Assembly: GCA_026770585.1 (NCBI GenBank)
Contig: MU646447.1
Span: forward strand, 251,011 to 264,442
Origin: Baffinella frigidus
Lineage: Eukaryota; Cryptophyceae; Cryptomonadales; Baffinellaceae
Length of the DNA stretch: 13,432 bases
Direction: 5' to 3'
Below, piece by piece: positions 6,065 through 12,682 of this stretch (position 1 is its first letter; each line of letters opens with the position of its first letter). The notes below the pieces were generated by a model. The model was given only the letters and a program-made list of their open reading frames with translations, was not told the origin of the DNA and did no database searches. Position numbers and translations under genes: made by a program.

Positions 6065-6274
6065 GGTACACTTTGGCACGGCAGACTGGAACATGCCCGC
6101 GGATCCCCCCTACGAGGCGCCTGAGTAATCTAACGGAGTTCCCCGCACGTTCCTTCATCCTGGCTCGAGCTGCCGGAGTAGGAGTAGTCACTCCATGCCA
6201 GAGTCGCGTGAGGCCCGCCTCGGGAATGACCCGATAGGCCAGCCGCGGGACGCTGGTTGCGTCATGCCGGAGGA

Positions 6275-6400
6275 GTACAGGGATACCTCGCTCATAAGAA
6301 ACTGCCCCCCCCCCCCTAGGACCACCATAGGGCCCTAGGCATGGTCCTACTGTAGGGGCTTAGGGGGAGGCGTTTTCTTCTGAGCGAGGTACCCCTGTAC
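6275..6400. mobile_element. 126-bp inverted-repeat element, CTCATAAGAAA family, copy A
   Basis: Ends GTACAGGGATACCTCGCTCA and TGAGCGAGGTACCCCTGTAC, then AAGAAACTGCCCC and GGCGTTTTCTT. The centre is CTAGGACCACCATAGGGCCC, then TAGGCATGG and TCCTACTGTAGGGG. A 14-base C run lies in the left arm. Homologous over nearly its whole length to the element at 7383-7493. Confidence 0.85.
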
Positions 6401-6524
6401 CGCACGACGCTGCTTACTCCGGGACGGAGAGGCCTCAGGAGAGTGCCTGACTCTCCCGAGCATGAGCCTTTGGAGGAGACTCACTGGGGTCTGCGACGTG
6501 TTACAGTAAAGATCTGGACTCATG

Positions 6525-6653
6525 CTACGCGGAAGCGCTAGCGGGAATTCGGGAATTGAGAATTGAGGTGAGTTCCCAACAGTCTTTGATCCTCAAACAA
6601 ATGACGTTTCCGGCGCAATGGATCGAGTGAATCCTCTTAGCCCTTCCGCGTAG
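6525..6653. mobile_element. 129-bp foldback, CTACGCGGAAG ends
   Basis: CTACGCGGAAG at 6525-6535 pairs with CTTCCGCGTAG at 6643-6653, and pairing continues loosely inward (GCTA, GGATTC). No coding capacity, no clear target duplication, and no second copy noticed in the window. Confidence 0.65.
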
Positions 6654-6970
6654 TACAAATTCAATGGTGCTGGCGTTTGCACGCGAACCAATAGTTTTCC
6701 CGCCAAGGCTCCCTTGACAGCGTGTTTGCGATGTTGAAAGGTGACTTTGCCTGTGGACACTGGATTCTGTGTGTCTACCAGAGTGTGCCAGTTTTTCTGC
6801 CACGAATAGTGTCACACCACGCATGCCGCGCCTGCGTCACACTAGTTAACAATTCATTTAAACGTACCAGCTCCCACTGTCGCTACAACCGCCCCGCCGC
6901 GGCACCAACCTCACTTCATCACCCTAACCCACCCTCGAGGCAGCACGCTACCCCCCGCATGTTTCCACGC
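6654..6970. other. Unique sequence, no gene seen
   Basis: Moderate-complexity sequence with no recognised product on either strand. It ends with CACCCTAACCCACCC. Frames of about 90 codons are open on both strands but have no coding character I trust. Confidence 0.4.
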
Positions 6971-7202
6971 AGCGCTCATAACTAGGCCGATGCATCAGCC
7001 TAATTGCATCGGCCTCATCCACTCTCTCGACGTCGCACCGCCCATTGCGCAGCACATCGAAGCGCGCGGTGTTTTCTCGTGTGCCGTGCCGAGGGGGCGA
7101 CTCAGGCCGATGCATCGGAGCGCGCGTGGTCAAACCTTGTCCAGCCTGGTCCAACCTTGTCCAAGTGTGCGTCAGTATGCCACAGAAGTGCCCGCGCGGT
7201 CC
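6971..7202. repeat. Segmental duplication, left copy
   Basis: AGCGCTCATAACTAGGCCG and the following ATGCATCAG (about 6971-6998) match 7351-7378 (AGCGCTCATAATTAGGCCG, GTGGATCAG). GCGTCAGTATGCCACAGAAG and TGCCCGCGCGGTCCC (about 7169-7202) match 7496-7530. The order is kept, so one segment was duplicated and later separated by different insertions. Confidence 0.6.
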
Positions 7203-7203
7203 C

Positions 7204-7307
7204 TATCCCATAAGTGACCAACGGGCGAATAATCGCCCGTGGAAGCCCTAGGCAGGTCCTAGGGCCCTACTGTAGGGCGTAAGAGCCTACTGGTCACTTA
7301 AGGGATA
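7204..7307. mobile_element. 104-bp inverted-repeat element, TATCCC ends
   Basis: TATCCCATAAGTGACCA (7204-7220) pairs with TGGTCACTTAAGGGATA (7291-7307) with one mismatch. Inside are a perfect small hairpin CGGGCGA-ATAA-TCGCCCG (7222-7239) and the core CCTAGGGCCCTACTGTAGGG shared with the CTCATAAGAAA family. Probably a related member with different arms. Confidence 0.8.
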
Positions 7308-7382
7308 CGACTCGTCATCACCCTCGTCGTGGTCGGGGTCGTCGTCCAAGCAGCGCTCATAATTAGGCCGGTGGATCAGGGC

Positions 7383-7493
7383 GGGTATCGCTCATAAGAA
7401 ACTGCCCCCCCTTCTAGGACCACCATAGGGCCCTAGGCATATGCCTACTGTAGGGTCCTAAGAAGATGCGGTTTCTTATGAGCGAGGTATCCC
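7383..7493. mobile_element. 111-bp inverted-repeat element, CTCATAAGAAA family, copy B
   Basis: GGGTATCGCTCATAAGAAAC on the left pairs with GTTTCTTATGAGCG...GGTATCCC on the right. The centre is CTAGGACCACCATAGGGCCC, then TAGGCATATGCCTACTGTAG. It lies inside the right copy of the segmental duplication, between two segments that are otherwise shared with 6971-7202, so it inserted after or at that duplication. Confidence 0.85.
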
Positions 7494-7541
7494 GGCGCGT
7501 CAGTATGCTACAGAGGTCCCCGCGCGGTCCCGATACGCCCC

Positions 7542-7572
7542 GTCGTCATCATCGTCGTCGTCGTCGTTGTCG
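7542..7572. repeat. CGT trinucleotide microsatellite
   Basis: CGTCGTCATCATCGTCGTCG with further CGTCGT units. Simple-sequence slippage within the larger array. Confidence 0.8.
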
Positions 7573-7805
7573 AAATGCCCCTTCCCTGCCTTCTCGCCCT
7601 TGTTGCTGGATCGCCAGCTCCTGTTCGTTGCCTCGCCTGCAAAGGGAATACATGGTCACCTTGTTGGGTTTGATCGGTGATAGACGGATCGTATCCTCCT
7701 GGACCAAACACGTTTCGTTCCCTCCCCTGCAAAGAACACTCCTTCATTTAGTTGGTCCGGGTTGATCCGGTCCCGATACGCCTCGTGGTCGTCGAAATGG
7801 CCCTT

Positions 7806-7915
7806 GGAAAATGGGAAAATTGGAGCCATTTTGTCCACTTTTGAGAAATTCATGGTACTAAATTTTCTCAAAAGTTGACAAATGACTCCAATTTCTCAAT
7901 TTTCTAATATTTCCC
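7806..7915. mobile_element. 110-bp AT-rich foldback
   Basis: AAAATTGGAGCCATTTTGTC and CACTTTTGAGAAA pair with TTTCTCAAAAGTTGACAAAT and GACTCCAATTT across an unpaired ATTCATGGTACTAAAT centre. The ends GGGAAA / TTTCCC are offset by a small indel. It interrupts the repeat array after ATGGCCCTT. No clear target duplication. Confidence 0.75.
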
Positions 7916-8040
7916 GTGGCGAACTTCTCTGCACAGCGCTTTACGCCTCTTGGTCGTCGAAATGGCCCTTGCCCTTCTCGCCCTTCCCGCCCTTGCTTGA
8001 TCGCCACCGCCTGTTCGGTGCCTCGCCTGCAATGCAAAAG

Positions 8041-8218
8041 ACACGAATTTAATCCCGCCGAGTATTCATAATGAATACGATTTTGGTGTATCTTAAGGGG
8101 TATAAATAAGACAGTCGTCTATCTAGACTTCATTTAGAGCCTCAAGATACACCAAAATCGAATCGGAGATCCCCGAAATCGTATTCATTATGAATACTCG
8201 TCCGGACGAAATTCGTGT
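8041..8218. mobile_element. 178-bp foldback with asymmetric arm
   Basis: ACACGAATTT...AAATTCGTGT ends. Long internal arms CGAGTATTCATAATGAATAC and GATTTTGGTGTATCTT pair with AAGATACACCAAAATC and GTATTCATTATGAATACTCG. The right arm carries an extra 20 bases or so (around 8161-8180, AATCGGAGATCCCCGAAAT) missing from the left arm. GTATTCATAATGAATAC is itself a palindrome. Confidence 0.85.
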
Positions 8219-8377
8219 ACTTTCTCCTGTGTGTATCCGCCCCTGCAAAGGGAATACATGGTGACCATGTTGGGGTTGATCCGTAATTAACGCATTGTGT
8301 CCTCCTGCACGCTCCTGTCCGGTGCTTCTCCTGCAAAGGGGATACATGGTCACCATCTTGTTTTCGATGGAACGAGC

Positions 8378-8527
8378 TTATCTCAGAAAAGGGATTTTCA
8401 AATTCGTTTTCTTAAGTCAATTCCTGTACAAATTCGTCAACTTATTCTTTTCTCTGTGCATAAGTTGACAAATCTGAAGGGGGGTTGACTTAAGAAAACG
8501 AATTTTAAAATCCCTTTTCTGAGATAA
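8378..8527. mobile_element. 150-bp TTATCTCAG MITE, copy 4 (GGGATTTT subfamily)
   Basis: Ends TTATCTCAG/CTGAGATAA with sub-terminal AAAAGGGATTTTCAAATTCG. It is nearly identical to the copy at 4434-4582 and in the same orientation. The 4-bp duplication GAGC is exact (8374-8377 and 8528-8531). It sits in the CCTGCAAAGGG array. Confidence 0.96.
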
Positions 8528-8684
8528 GAGCAGGGGGAAGAACACCCCATCGTGCAAAGAACACGCTCTCGTTTATCTGGTCCTGTTCGTTCCCTCCCCA
8601 GCAAAGAACACGCCTTAATTTATTTGGCCCTGCTCGCGCCCCTGCACCAAAAACGCCCTCGTTTACTGTGTCTGGTCGCGACCG

Positions 8685-8834
8685 ATTTCATCTCGAAAGA
8701 TAACTGAATCAGTCCCCTAATTAGCGTTTTAGTTTAATTAGGAGGCCTTATTCAATTTACTATGCCCTAACTAATTTCTGCTATTCAACCTCCTATTGAA
8801 AAAGAACTGATTCAGTTATCCTCCGAGATGAGAT
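8685..8834. mobile_element. 150-bp foldback, GATAACTGAATCAGT ends
   Basis: ATTTCATCTCG...GATAACTGAATCAGT pairs with ACTGATTCAGTTATC...CGAGATGAGAT. The interior is AT-rich (CCTAATTAG, AATTAGG), with a poorly paired middle. A solo end of the same element lies at 123-149. Target duplication uncertain; ATTT occurs near both ends but is offset. Confidence 0.8.
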
Positions 8835-8937
8835 TTGCCCACCTTGAGCAGGCCTTGTTCTTTGCAACACGTGTCGGGCCACACTATGCGTTTTGAAAAT
8901 AATGCCACGTAAAATGCTCACGGGTTCTCGCTGAGTG

Positions 8938-9060
8938 CCAAGCGTTTTGTGTAAAGCGTTTGGTGTAGTGTTAGGTGGTCGGGGTTTTTGGTGATCGGGG
9001 GGAAAGCGTTTGGTGTAGTTTTTGGTGATCGGGGTTGGTGTAGGTTTTGGTGGTTAGGGT
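8938..9060. repeat. Degenerate GTTTGGTGTAG repeat
   Basis: AAAGCGTTTGGTGTAGT occurs twice (about 8955 and 9003), with TTTTGGTGATCGGGG twice and a related GGTTGGTGTAGGTTTTGGTG. G/T-rich, like heavily diverged telomere-like repeats. Confidence 0.6.
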
Positions 9061-9125
9061 CTGACCGCGACTGGGCCCTCTGCTGTGCGGCGTCGTTCCC
9101 GAGAGGTCTGAGAGCATTGATCCTG

Positions 9126-9250
9126 GTTTGGGGTTTGGGGTTTGGGGTTTGGGGTTTGGGGTTTGGGGTTTGAGGTTTGAGGTTTGGGGTTCAGGGTTTG
9201 GGGTTTGGGGTTTGGGGTGTAGGGTTTAGGGTTTAGGGTTTAGGGTTTAC
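9126..9250. repeat. TTTGGGG to TTTAGGG telomere-like array
   Basis: Several perfect TTTGGGG units, then TTTGAGG and TTCAGGG variants, then a run of three to four perfect TTTAGGG units. Both variants in one array show local homogenisation. Confidence 0.9.
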
Positions 9251-9436
9251 CGCGCGAGGAGGGGTCTGTGTTGAGCGAAGCTGTCGAGTTCACCCCTACT
9301 CCATCCAGGGTCCAGGGTTAGGAAGCCCACATTCAGGCGTGAACCTAATCCCGCCATTCCGTAGGGTGCTACGGTATGCACCACAGCAGGGTGGTACGCA
9401 ACGCCGGAATGAGCGGTGTGCACCCTTACCGATCAG

Positions 9437-9480
9437 GCATCGAACCCGCCACTTTCAGAGTTTGTGGACAACTTTCAGAG
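9437..9480. repeat. GCATCGAACCC...ACTTTCAGAG repeat, copy 1
   Basis: Similar to 9805-9847 at about 75-80 percent by eye. Read on the minus strand it contains GGGTTCGATGCC, which resembles the tRNA/SINE internal B box (GGTTCGANNCC). On the plus strand the two copies read GIEPATFRVCGQLSE and RIDPTTFSVWEQLSE. A tRNA-derived SINE fragment is possible but no A box or poly-A tail was found. Confidence 0.5.
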
Positions 9481-9508
9481 AAAGGTGGCTGGGAGGAGGC
9501 ACCGCGGA

Positions 9509-9681
9509 CCACGCAAGAGTGGAGGACAGAGTGCCGTGTAGTAAAAATAGCCAGATCCGGCTATTTTCAAAGGTACATAAGTCAACATTCTCCCCAGAGA
9601 AAAATCGAAATTTCGGGAAGTTGATACAAATTCCGTGTGAACTGACTTGTTTTTCCAGGTCAGTGTTACACTCTTGCGTGG
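9509..9681. repeat. 13-bp inverted repeat CCACGCAAGAGTG
   Basis: CCACGCAAGAGTG at 9509-9521 pairs perfectly with CACTCTTGCGTGG at 9669-9681. The 147 bp between them do not pair well overall but include a perfect hairpin AAAATAGCC-AGATCC-GGCTATTTT (9544-9567). Could be the ends of a small element. Confidence 0.55.
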
Positions 9682-9749
9682 GAGGCGGGTGGACATCGAG
9701 TCTACACCTTGAAGGGGGTGAGTGGCTGGGAAAAACAACGCTGGAATTA

Positions 9750-9777
9750 GGTTGACGCCATAATTAGGGCGTCAACC
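9750..9777. repeat. Short hairpin GGTTGACGCC
   Basis: GGTTGACGCC and GGCGTCAACC around an AT-rich ATAATTAG loop. It is too isolated to call a terminator in a eukaryotic region. Confidence 0.6.
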
Positions 9778-9804
9778 CTTGCCGAGGAGGCGTGTGGACT
9801 ACCG

Positions 9805-9847
9805 CATCGACCCCACAACTTTCAGCGTGTGGGAACAACTTTCAGAA
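9805..9847. repeat. GCATCGACCCC...ACTTTCAGAA repeat, copy 2
   Basis: Diverged second copy of 9437-9480. Its neighbourhood repeats GAGGCG(G/T)GTGGAC at about 9683, 9786 and 9893. The frame here stays open to 10153 with a hydrophobic segment (LLLPFWGYLSKPCFWCLLIPI), which comes from T-rich sequence; I do not regard it as a proven gene. Confidence 0.5.
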
Positions 9848-10149
9848 TCGGGGAATAACGTTGATAAAAAGGTGGGTGGGACAGGCACCGACGAGGCGGG
9901 TGGACTGTTTCATGGAGCTGACGCGCGTCTTGCTCGACGTCTTCTCCTTTTCGTCCAGAAACGCCGAGTCCGCCTGCTCACAATGCCCCTTTCTTTAGCG
10001 ATTAAGACTTTTTATTTGTTGCTGCCATTTTGGGGGTATTTGTCAAAACCATGTTTTTGGTGTTTGTTGATACCAATTTGTTTATCGTTCAGGTTCTTTC
10101 GCCGTCGACAGTTCATTGACGGATACCCCCCCCCTCTGACGCACAGTTA

Positions 10150-10805
10150 CTGACTGAACCGGATGGGGTTTGTACCAGGAAGATGCCTAAACTGGCAAGA
10201 TATTCTCCATGAAAAGCTCTCAGAAGTCAAAACATTTGCGGGAGTCCTTCATGCCAATCATAGACACTCAAACAGTGCCTGCAGCGGGACGCGTTCGGAC
10301 ACGCGTGTTACAAATCTGGACGCGATGCTGGACACGACTGGTACAAACCCGGACGCGACGGCGGACACGGACAGTACAAGAAGGGATGTGACCGGACACG
10401 GGCGGTACAAAAGTGGACGCGACCCGTCCGGAAATCCTTTAGATAGACGCTTTGCGAAATATAATCTATTAGGCGACGGTACAAGAGGGGACGTGGCCAG
10501 GTTTTGTACCAGGATGATGCCTCAACTGGAAATGATCTCTTCGATGAAGTTTACAAGAGGGGACGTGACCTGGGCGCGGACGATGGGGAAGAGATCAGGG
10601 AGGCGGGACGAGGGCTGCGTGGTCACGACCGGACGCGGATGGTACAAGAGAGGGGACACGCATGGTACAACTCTGGACGCGATGCTGGACACGACTGGTG
10701 CAAACCCGGACGCGATAACGAACACGCACGGTACAAATTAGGACGTGACCTGGGCCCGGACGATGGGGAAGAGGTCAGGGAGGCGGAAAGAGGGCTGTGT
10801 CGTCC
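10150..10805. repeat. Degenerate GGTACAA...GGACGCGA repeat with large direct duplications
   Basis: Short units of about 33-36 bp such as GGACACGACTGGTACAAACC and CGGACGCGAC recur throughout. On top of this, GGACGTGACCTGGGCGCGGA continuing to GAGGGCTGCGT (10559-10617) recurs at 10741-10799. GCTGGACACGACTGG with its flanks at 10328 recurs at 10685. GTACCAGGA(A/T)GATGCCT(A/C)A at 10173 recurs at 10507, and a trace (TGACTGAACCAGG...GTACCAGGA) lies at 4391-4420. Two overlapping plus-strand frames stay open (to 10741 and to 11205), but this follows from the repeat; protein-level conservation is not evident. Confidence 0.75.
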
Positions 10806-11330
10806 AGTCGATGTGATTGTCTGCAAACGAGAGCTCCTCGTTGTTCCTGCCGGGCCCGCTTCGTGTCAGAGCTTCTTACCAGAGGGGCTTCATGTTCCGA
10901 AGCTCAGAACCAAAAAATCACCCCGAACCCCGGAAATCGGTTGGGGGTGGCTTCACGGCAGTAATCAGAATGCGGGGCTTAGAATCGGCTTCGTTGTTCC
11001 TGCAACAGGAAGGCCTCAGTGTCACCGCTGCGTGCCACTTCGTGTCAGGGGCCTCATGTCGCCACTTGATGCCAGGGCGTCATGTCGGGAGGGCGCCGTG
11101 CCACAATCCGGGAGGGACCCACTGGGACCAGCCCCTGACTCTATTCGCCAATCCCCTCGCCAGTGGATGTTCAGGTCGCTAGGAGCCATGCACCAAGAGC
11201 TTTGAGGGAGAGCTTCGTTTGAGATGCATACGCACAACGCAGCGAGGATGCTGTTGCGCCATGCCGAAAGACACGCCCGGGCAGAGAAGCCCCGCACCCG
11301 CCGGAATCTGGACATGCTGAATCCTGCACT
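10806..11330. other. Unassigned stretch with a diverged internal duplication
   Basis: TCGTTGTTCCTGC at 10838 recurs at 10990, and CTTCGTGTCAG at 10859 recurs at about 11039. The plus-strand frame entering from the repeat runs to 11205, and the minus strand is open over 11022-11315. Neither gives a recognisable product. It lies just downstream of the last beta-helix exon on the minus strand. Confidence 0.4.
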
Positions 11331-11483
11331 CTAAACCGTGAAACATCTACACCCCGGATGTTGGTGGGTGGGGGCAGACTTGACGACGGGATTGCCCTCG
11401 ATTCGGATCTGATCGCCGTAGTTGGCGTGGATCTTGTTGTTGGTGTAGTGCCCTAGCGCCCCTGGGAAAAGGTGCATGCCCAC
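11331..11483 (-). CDS. Beta-helix repeat protein, probable last exon
   Basis: The acceptor CTTCGCAG|GTGGGC is followed by 50 codons and a TAG. The product starts VGMHLFPGALGHYTNNKIHA and continues NYGDQIRIEGNPVVK, then a Cys/His/Pro tail. NNKIHANYGDQIRI fits the right-handed parallel beta-helix pattern (N-x-I-x-x-N-x-x-x-x-I), a fold of secreted carbohydrate-active enzymes and surface proteins. It begins with Val at AG|GTG in phase 0, like the other exons of this array, and lies at their 3' side, so I read it as the C-terminal exon. No donor is seen after VVK. Function beyond the fold is unknown. Confidence 0.55.
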   Translation of the reverse strand: MGMHLFPGALGHYTNNKIHANYGDQIRIEGNPVVKSAPTHQHPGCRCFTV

Positions 11484-11504
11484 CTGCGAAGCAGAGCGTG
11501 CCAG

Positions 11505-11685
11505 TCAGGGTTTAGGGTTCAGGGTTTAGAGGTTAGGGTTTAGGGTTTAGGGTGTAGGGTTTCGGTTTGACGCTTTAGGTTTTAGGGTTTAGGGTGTAGG
11601 GTGTAGGGTGTAGGGTCTAGTGTTTAGGGTCCAGGGTTTAGGGTTTAGGGTTTAGGGTCCAGGGCCCAGGGTCTAGGGTTGGGCG
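11505..11685. repeat. TTTAGGG-type array with GTGTAGG and TCTAGGG variants
   Basis: Dense telomere-like heptamers on the plus strand (GGGTTTAGGG, GGTGTAGGGTGTAGGG, GGTCCAGGG). On the minus strand it would form an intron of the beta-helix gene. Confidence 0.88.
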
Positions 11686-11695
11686 GGAGACGGAG

Positions 11696-11743
11696 CCCGT
11701 TGCCGTCATTGATTTCGTTGTGGCGCGCCACTATGCGGTTACG
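11696..11743 (-). pseudogene. Beta-helix exon remnant (ARHNEINDGNG)
   Basis: The minus strand reads RNRIVARHNEINDGNG, close to EVHHNEINNGNG of the exon at 11905-11961. After the final GGG the intact copy has a GT donor, whereas here the sequence is CTCCGT, so the splice donor is lost. The upstream part VMATGMP is replaced by unrelated sequence. Likely a decayed copy. Confidence 0.5.
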
Positions 11744-11808
11744 GTGGGATCGGACCCTCGGGGGCTAAGGCTCAACCATAAACCGTACCGGAGAACCCTC
11801 GGGGGCCA

Positions 11809-11892
11809 CCTAGACCCTAGACCCTAGACCCTAGACCCTAGACCCTCGACCCTCGACCCTCGACCCTCGGCCCTCGACCCTAGACCCTGAGG
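11809..11892. repeat. CCCTAGA / CCCTCGA array
   Basis: About six CCCTAGA units, then several CCCTCGA units, then CCCTAGACCCTGAGG. C-rich on the plus strand, opposite in orientation to the array at 11505-11685 barely 120 bp away. It directly follows the donor of the 11905-11961 exon on the minus strand. Confidence 0.9.
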
Positions 11893-11904
11893 TGGGGGAC
11901 GGAC

Positions 11905-11961
11905 CCCGTTGCCGTTGTTGATCTCGTTGTGGTGCACCTCCGGCATCCCCGTCGCCATCAC
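11905..11961 (-). CDS. Beta-helix repeat exon (VMATGMPEVHHNEINNGNG)
   Basis: A 57-nt, 19-codon, phase 0-0 exon: GGGGGGCAG|GTGATGGCG to AACGGG|GTCCGT. The HHNEINNGNG core is a parallel beta-helix turn. The same start (CAG|GT(G/T)ATG, VM.TGMP) recurs at 12318 and 12519, showing repeated exon duplication. Gene identity is unknown; the fold suggests an extracellular or polysaccharide-related protein. Confidence 0.5.
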
Positions 11962-11979
11962 CTGCCCCCCGGAGGCGTT

Positions 11980-12072
11980 GGAGCCATTTACACACCCGTT
12001 TTTGGAGCCATTCACACACCGTTTTTGGAGCCATTTACACACCCGTTTTTGGAGCCATTTACACACCCGTTT
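11980..12072. repeat. 24-bp minisatellite, plus-oriented block (4 units)
   Basis: Four units of GGAGCCATTTACACACCCGT followed by TTTT, the second one base shorter. Two units in opposite orientation lie at 12223-12270, so the blocks form a large interrupted inverted repeat. They adjoin beta-helix exons on both sides. Confidence 0.9.
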
Positions 12073-12222
12073 TTTGCTTTGGGGTTTATGTAATGCCATT
12101 CCCTTTGTGCTTTAGGGTTTAATGCCATATTCCCTATTTAGGGTTTAATGCCGTTGCCTATCCCGCCCACGCGTTTTCCAAACCCGAACCCCGACACTCT
12201 ACACCCTAGACCCTATACTCGA
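12073..12222. repeat. Degenerate GGGTTTAATGCCAT repeat
   Basis: GGGTTTATGTAATGCCATTCCCTTT recurs in shortened forms: GGGTTTAATGCCATATTCCC and GGGTTTAATGCCG. Then come CCAAACCCGAACCCC and CACCCTAGACCCTATAC. This is the spacer between the two inverted 24-bp blocks. Confidence 0.6.
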
Positions 12223-12267
12223 GTGTGTAAATGGCTCCAAAAACGGGTGTGTAAATGGCTCCAAAAA
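12223..12267. repeat. 24-bp minisatellite, inverted block (2 units)
   Basis: GTGTGTAAATGGCTCCAAAA followed by ACG, twice. Reverse complement of the units at 11980-12072. On the minus strand it runs in frame (LEPFTH) with the beta-helix fragment beginning at 12318. Confidence 0.9.
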
Positions 12268-12318
12268 CGCGTCCGTTGAATCGTTGTGGAGCGCCTGAGG
12301 CATCCCCGTGGGCATAAC
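12268..12318 (-). pseudogene. Beta-helix exon copy (VMPTGMPQALHNDSTDA)
   Basis: The acceptor GTGGAACAG|GTTATG is kept. The 17 codons VMPTGMPQALHNDSTDA align with VMATGMPEVHHNEINNG, but the key Ile and Gly are lost and no donor follows before the 24-bp repeat. Probably decayed; a diverged functional exon is possible. Confidence 0.4.
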
Positions 12319-12413
12319 CTGTTCCACCACGGTGTCAACTTACGAAAGATCAACTTCCGCCACACTCTCGTTAGTCGTGGGAGAGAGAGAGGAGAGAGAG
12401 GGGAGGTGGGCAG

Positions 12414-12414
<1 letters not shown>

Positions 12415-12455
<41 letters not shown>
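12415..12455. repeat. GA dinucleotide microsatellite
   Basis: A run of about 20 GA units, flanked by further GAGAGAGG-type sequence from about 12380. Confidence 0.95.
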
Positions 12456-12459
<4 letters not shown>

Positions 12460-12495
12460 CAGGCCCAGGGGGTGCATCGCCCAGCAGCTTGCCTC

Positions 12496-12519
12496 CTCCG
12501 GCATCCCCGTCGCCATAAC
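12496..12519 (-). pseudogene. Truncated beta-helix exon start (VMATGMPE)
   Basis: GTGGACAG|GTTATGGCG and the next codons give VMATGMPE, identical to the start of the exon at 11905-11961. The following sequence (EASCWAMHP) is unrelated to the HHNEINNGNG core. An acceptor with a truncated exon. Confidence 0.45.
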
Positions 12520-12682
12520 CTGTCCACCATTCCACACTCGTCATGTCCCGCCGCGCTTTGAGTTTTTTTCAAGGCAGGTCAGGACGCCTGCGCGTCTTGC
12601 TGGCATCCAGCCCTACATCTCACAACGAGCCCTACACCTGAAACACGGCGAGGCGCGTCCCCCCCCGAGTGGTAAAAAGGAC

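Larger units (their letters stand above)
7500..8880. repeat. Degenerate tandem array of CCTGCAAAGGG / GCAAAGAACAC units
   Basis: Repeated blocks: CCTGCAAAGGGAATACATGG near 7635 and 8242 with a variant near 8329, each followed by TCACC or TGACC; GCAAAGAACAC near 7729, 8555 and 8601; GGTCGTCGAAATGGCCCTTG near 7788 and 7950. On the minus strand two units read GG(Y/H)...ITDQ...HVFPLQ with TTCCCTTTGCAG, which looks like a splice acceptor, but substitutions are not clearly protein-conserving. Three foldbacks and one MITE split the array. I call it a repeat rather than a gene. Confidence 0.6.

Noticed and set aside
6302-6316. Poly-C runs here and near 3850 as functional signals
   Set aside because: The first lies inside an inverted-repeat arm and differs in length from its homologue at 7400, so it is ordinary slippage. 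The second is treated only as part of a possible acceptor tract.
9750-9777. Rho-independent-type terminator
   Set aside because: A hairpin is present but no T-run follows, and the region is eukaryotic in character.
9779-10153. 124-codon frame with a hydrophobic segment as a membrane protein
   Set aside because: The hydrophobic stretch is a translation of T-rich sequence, and the N-terminal part is a diverged repeat also found at 9437-9480. No support from splice sites or family similarity.
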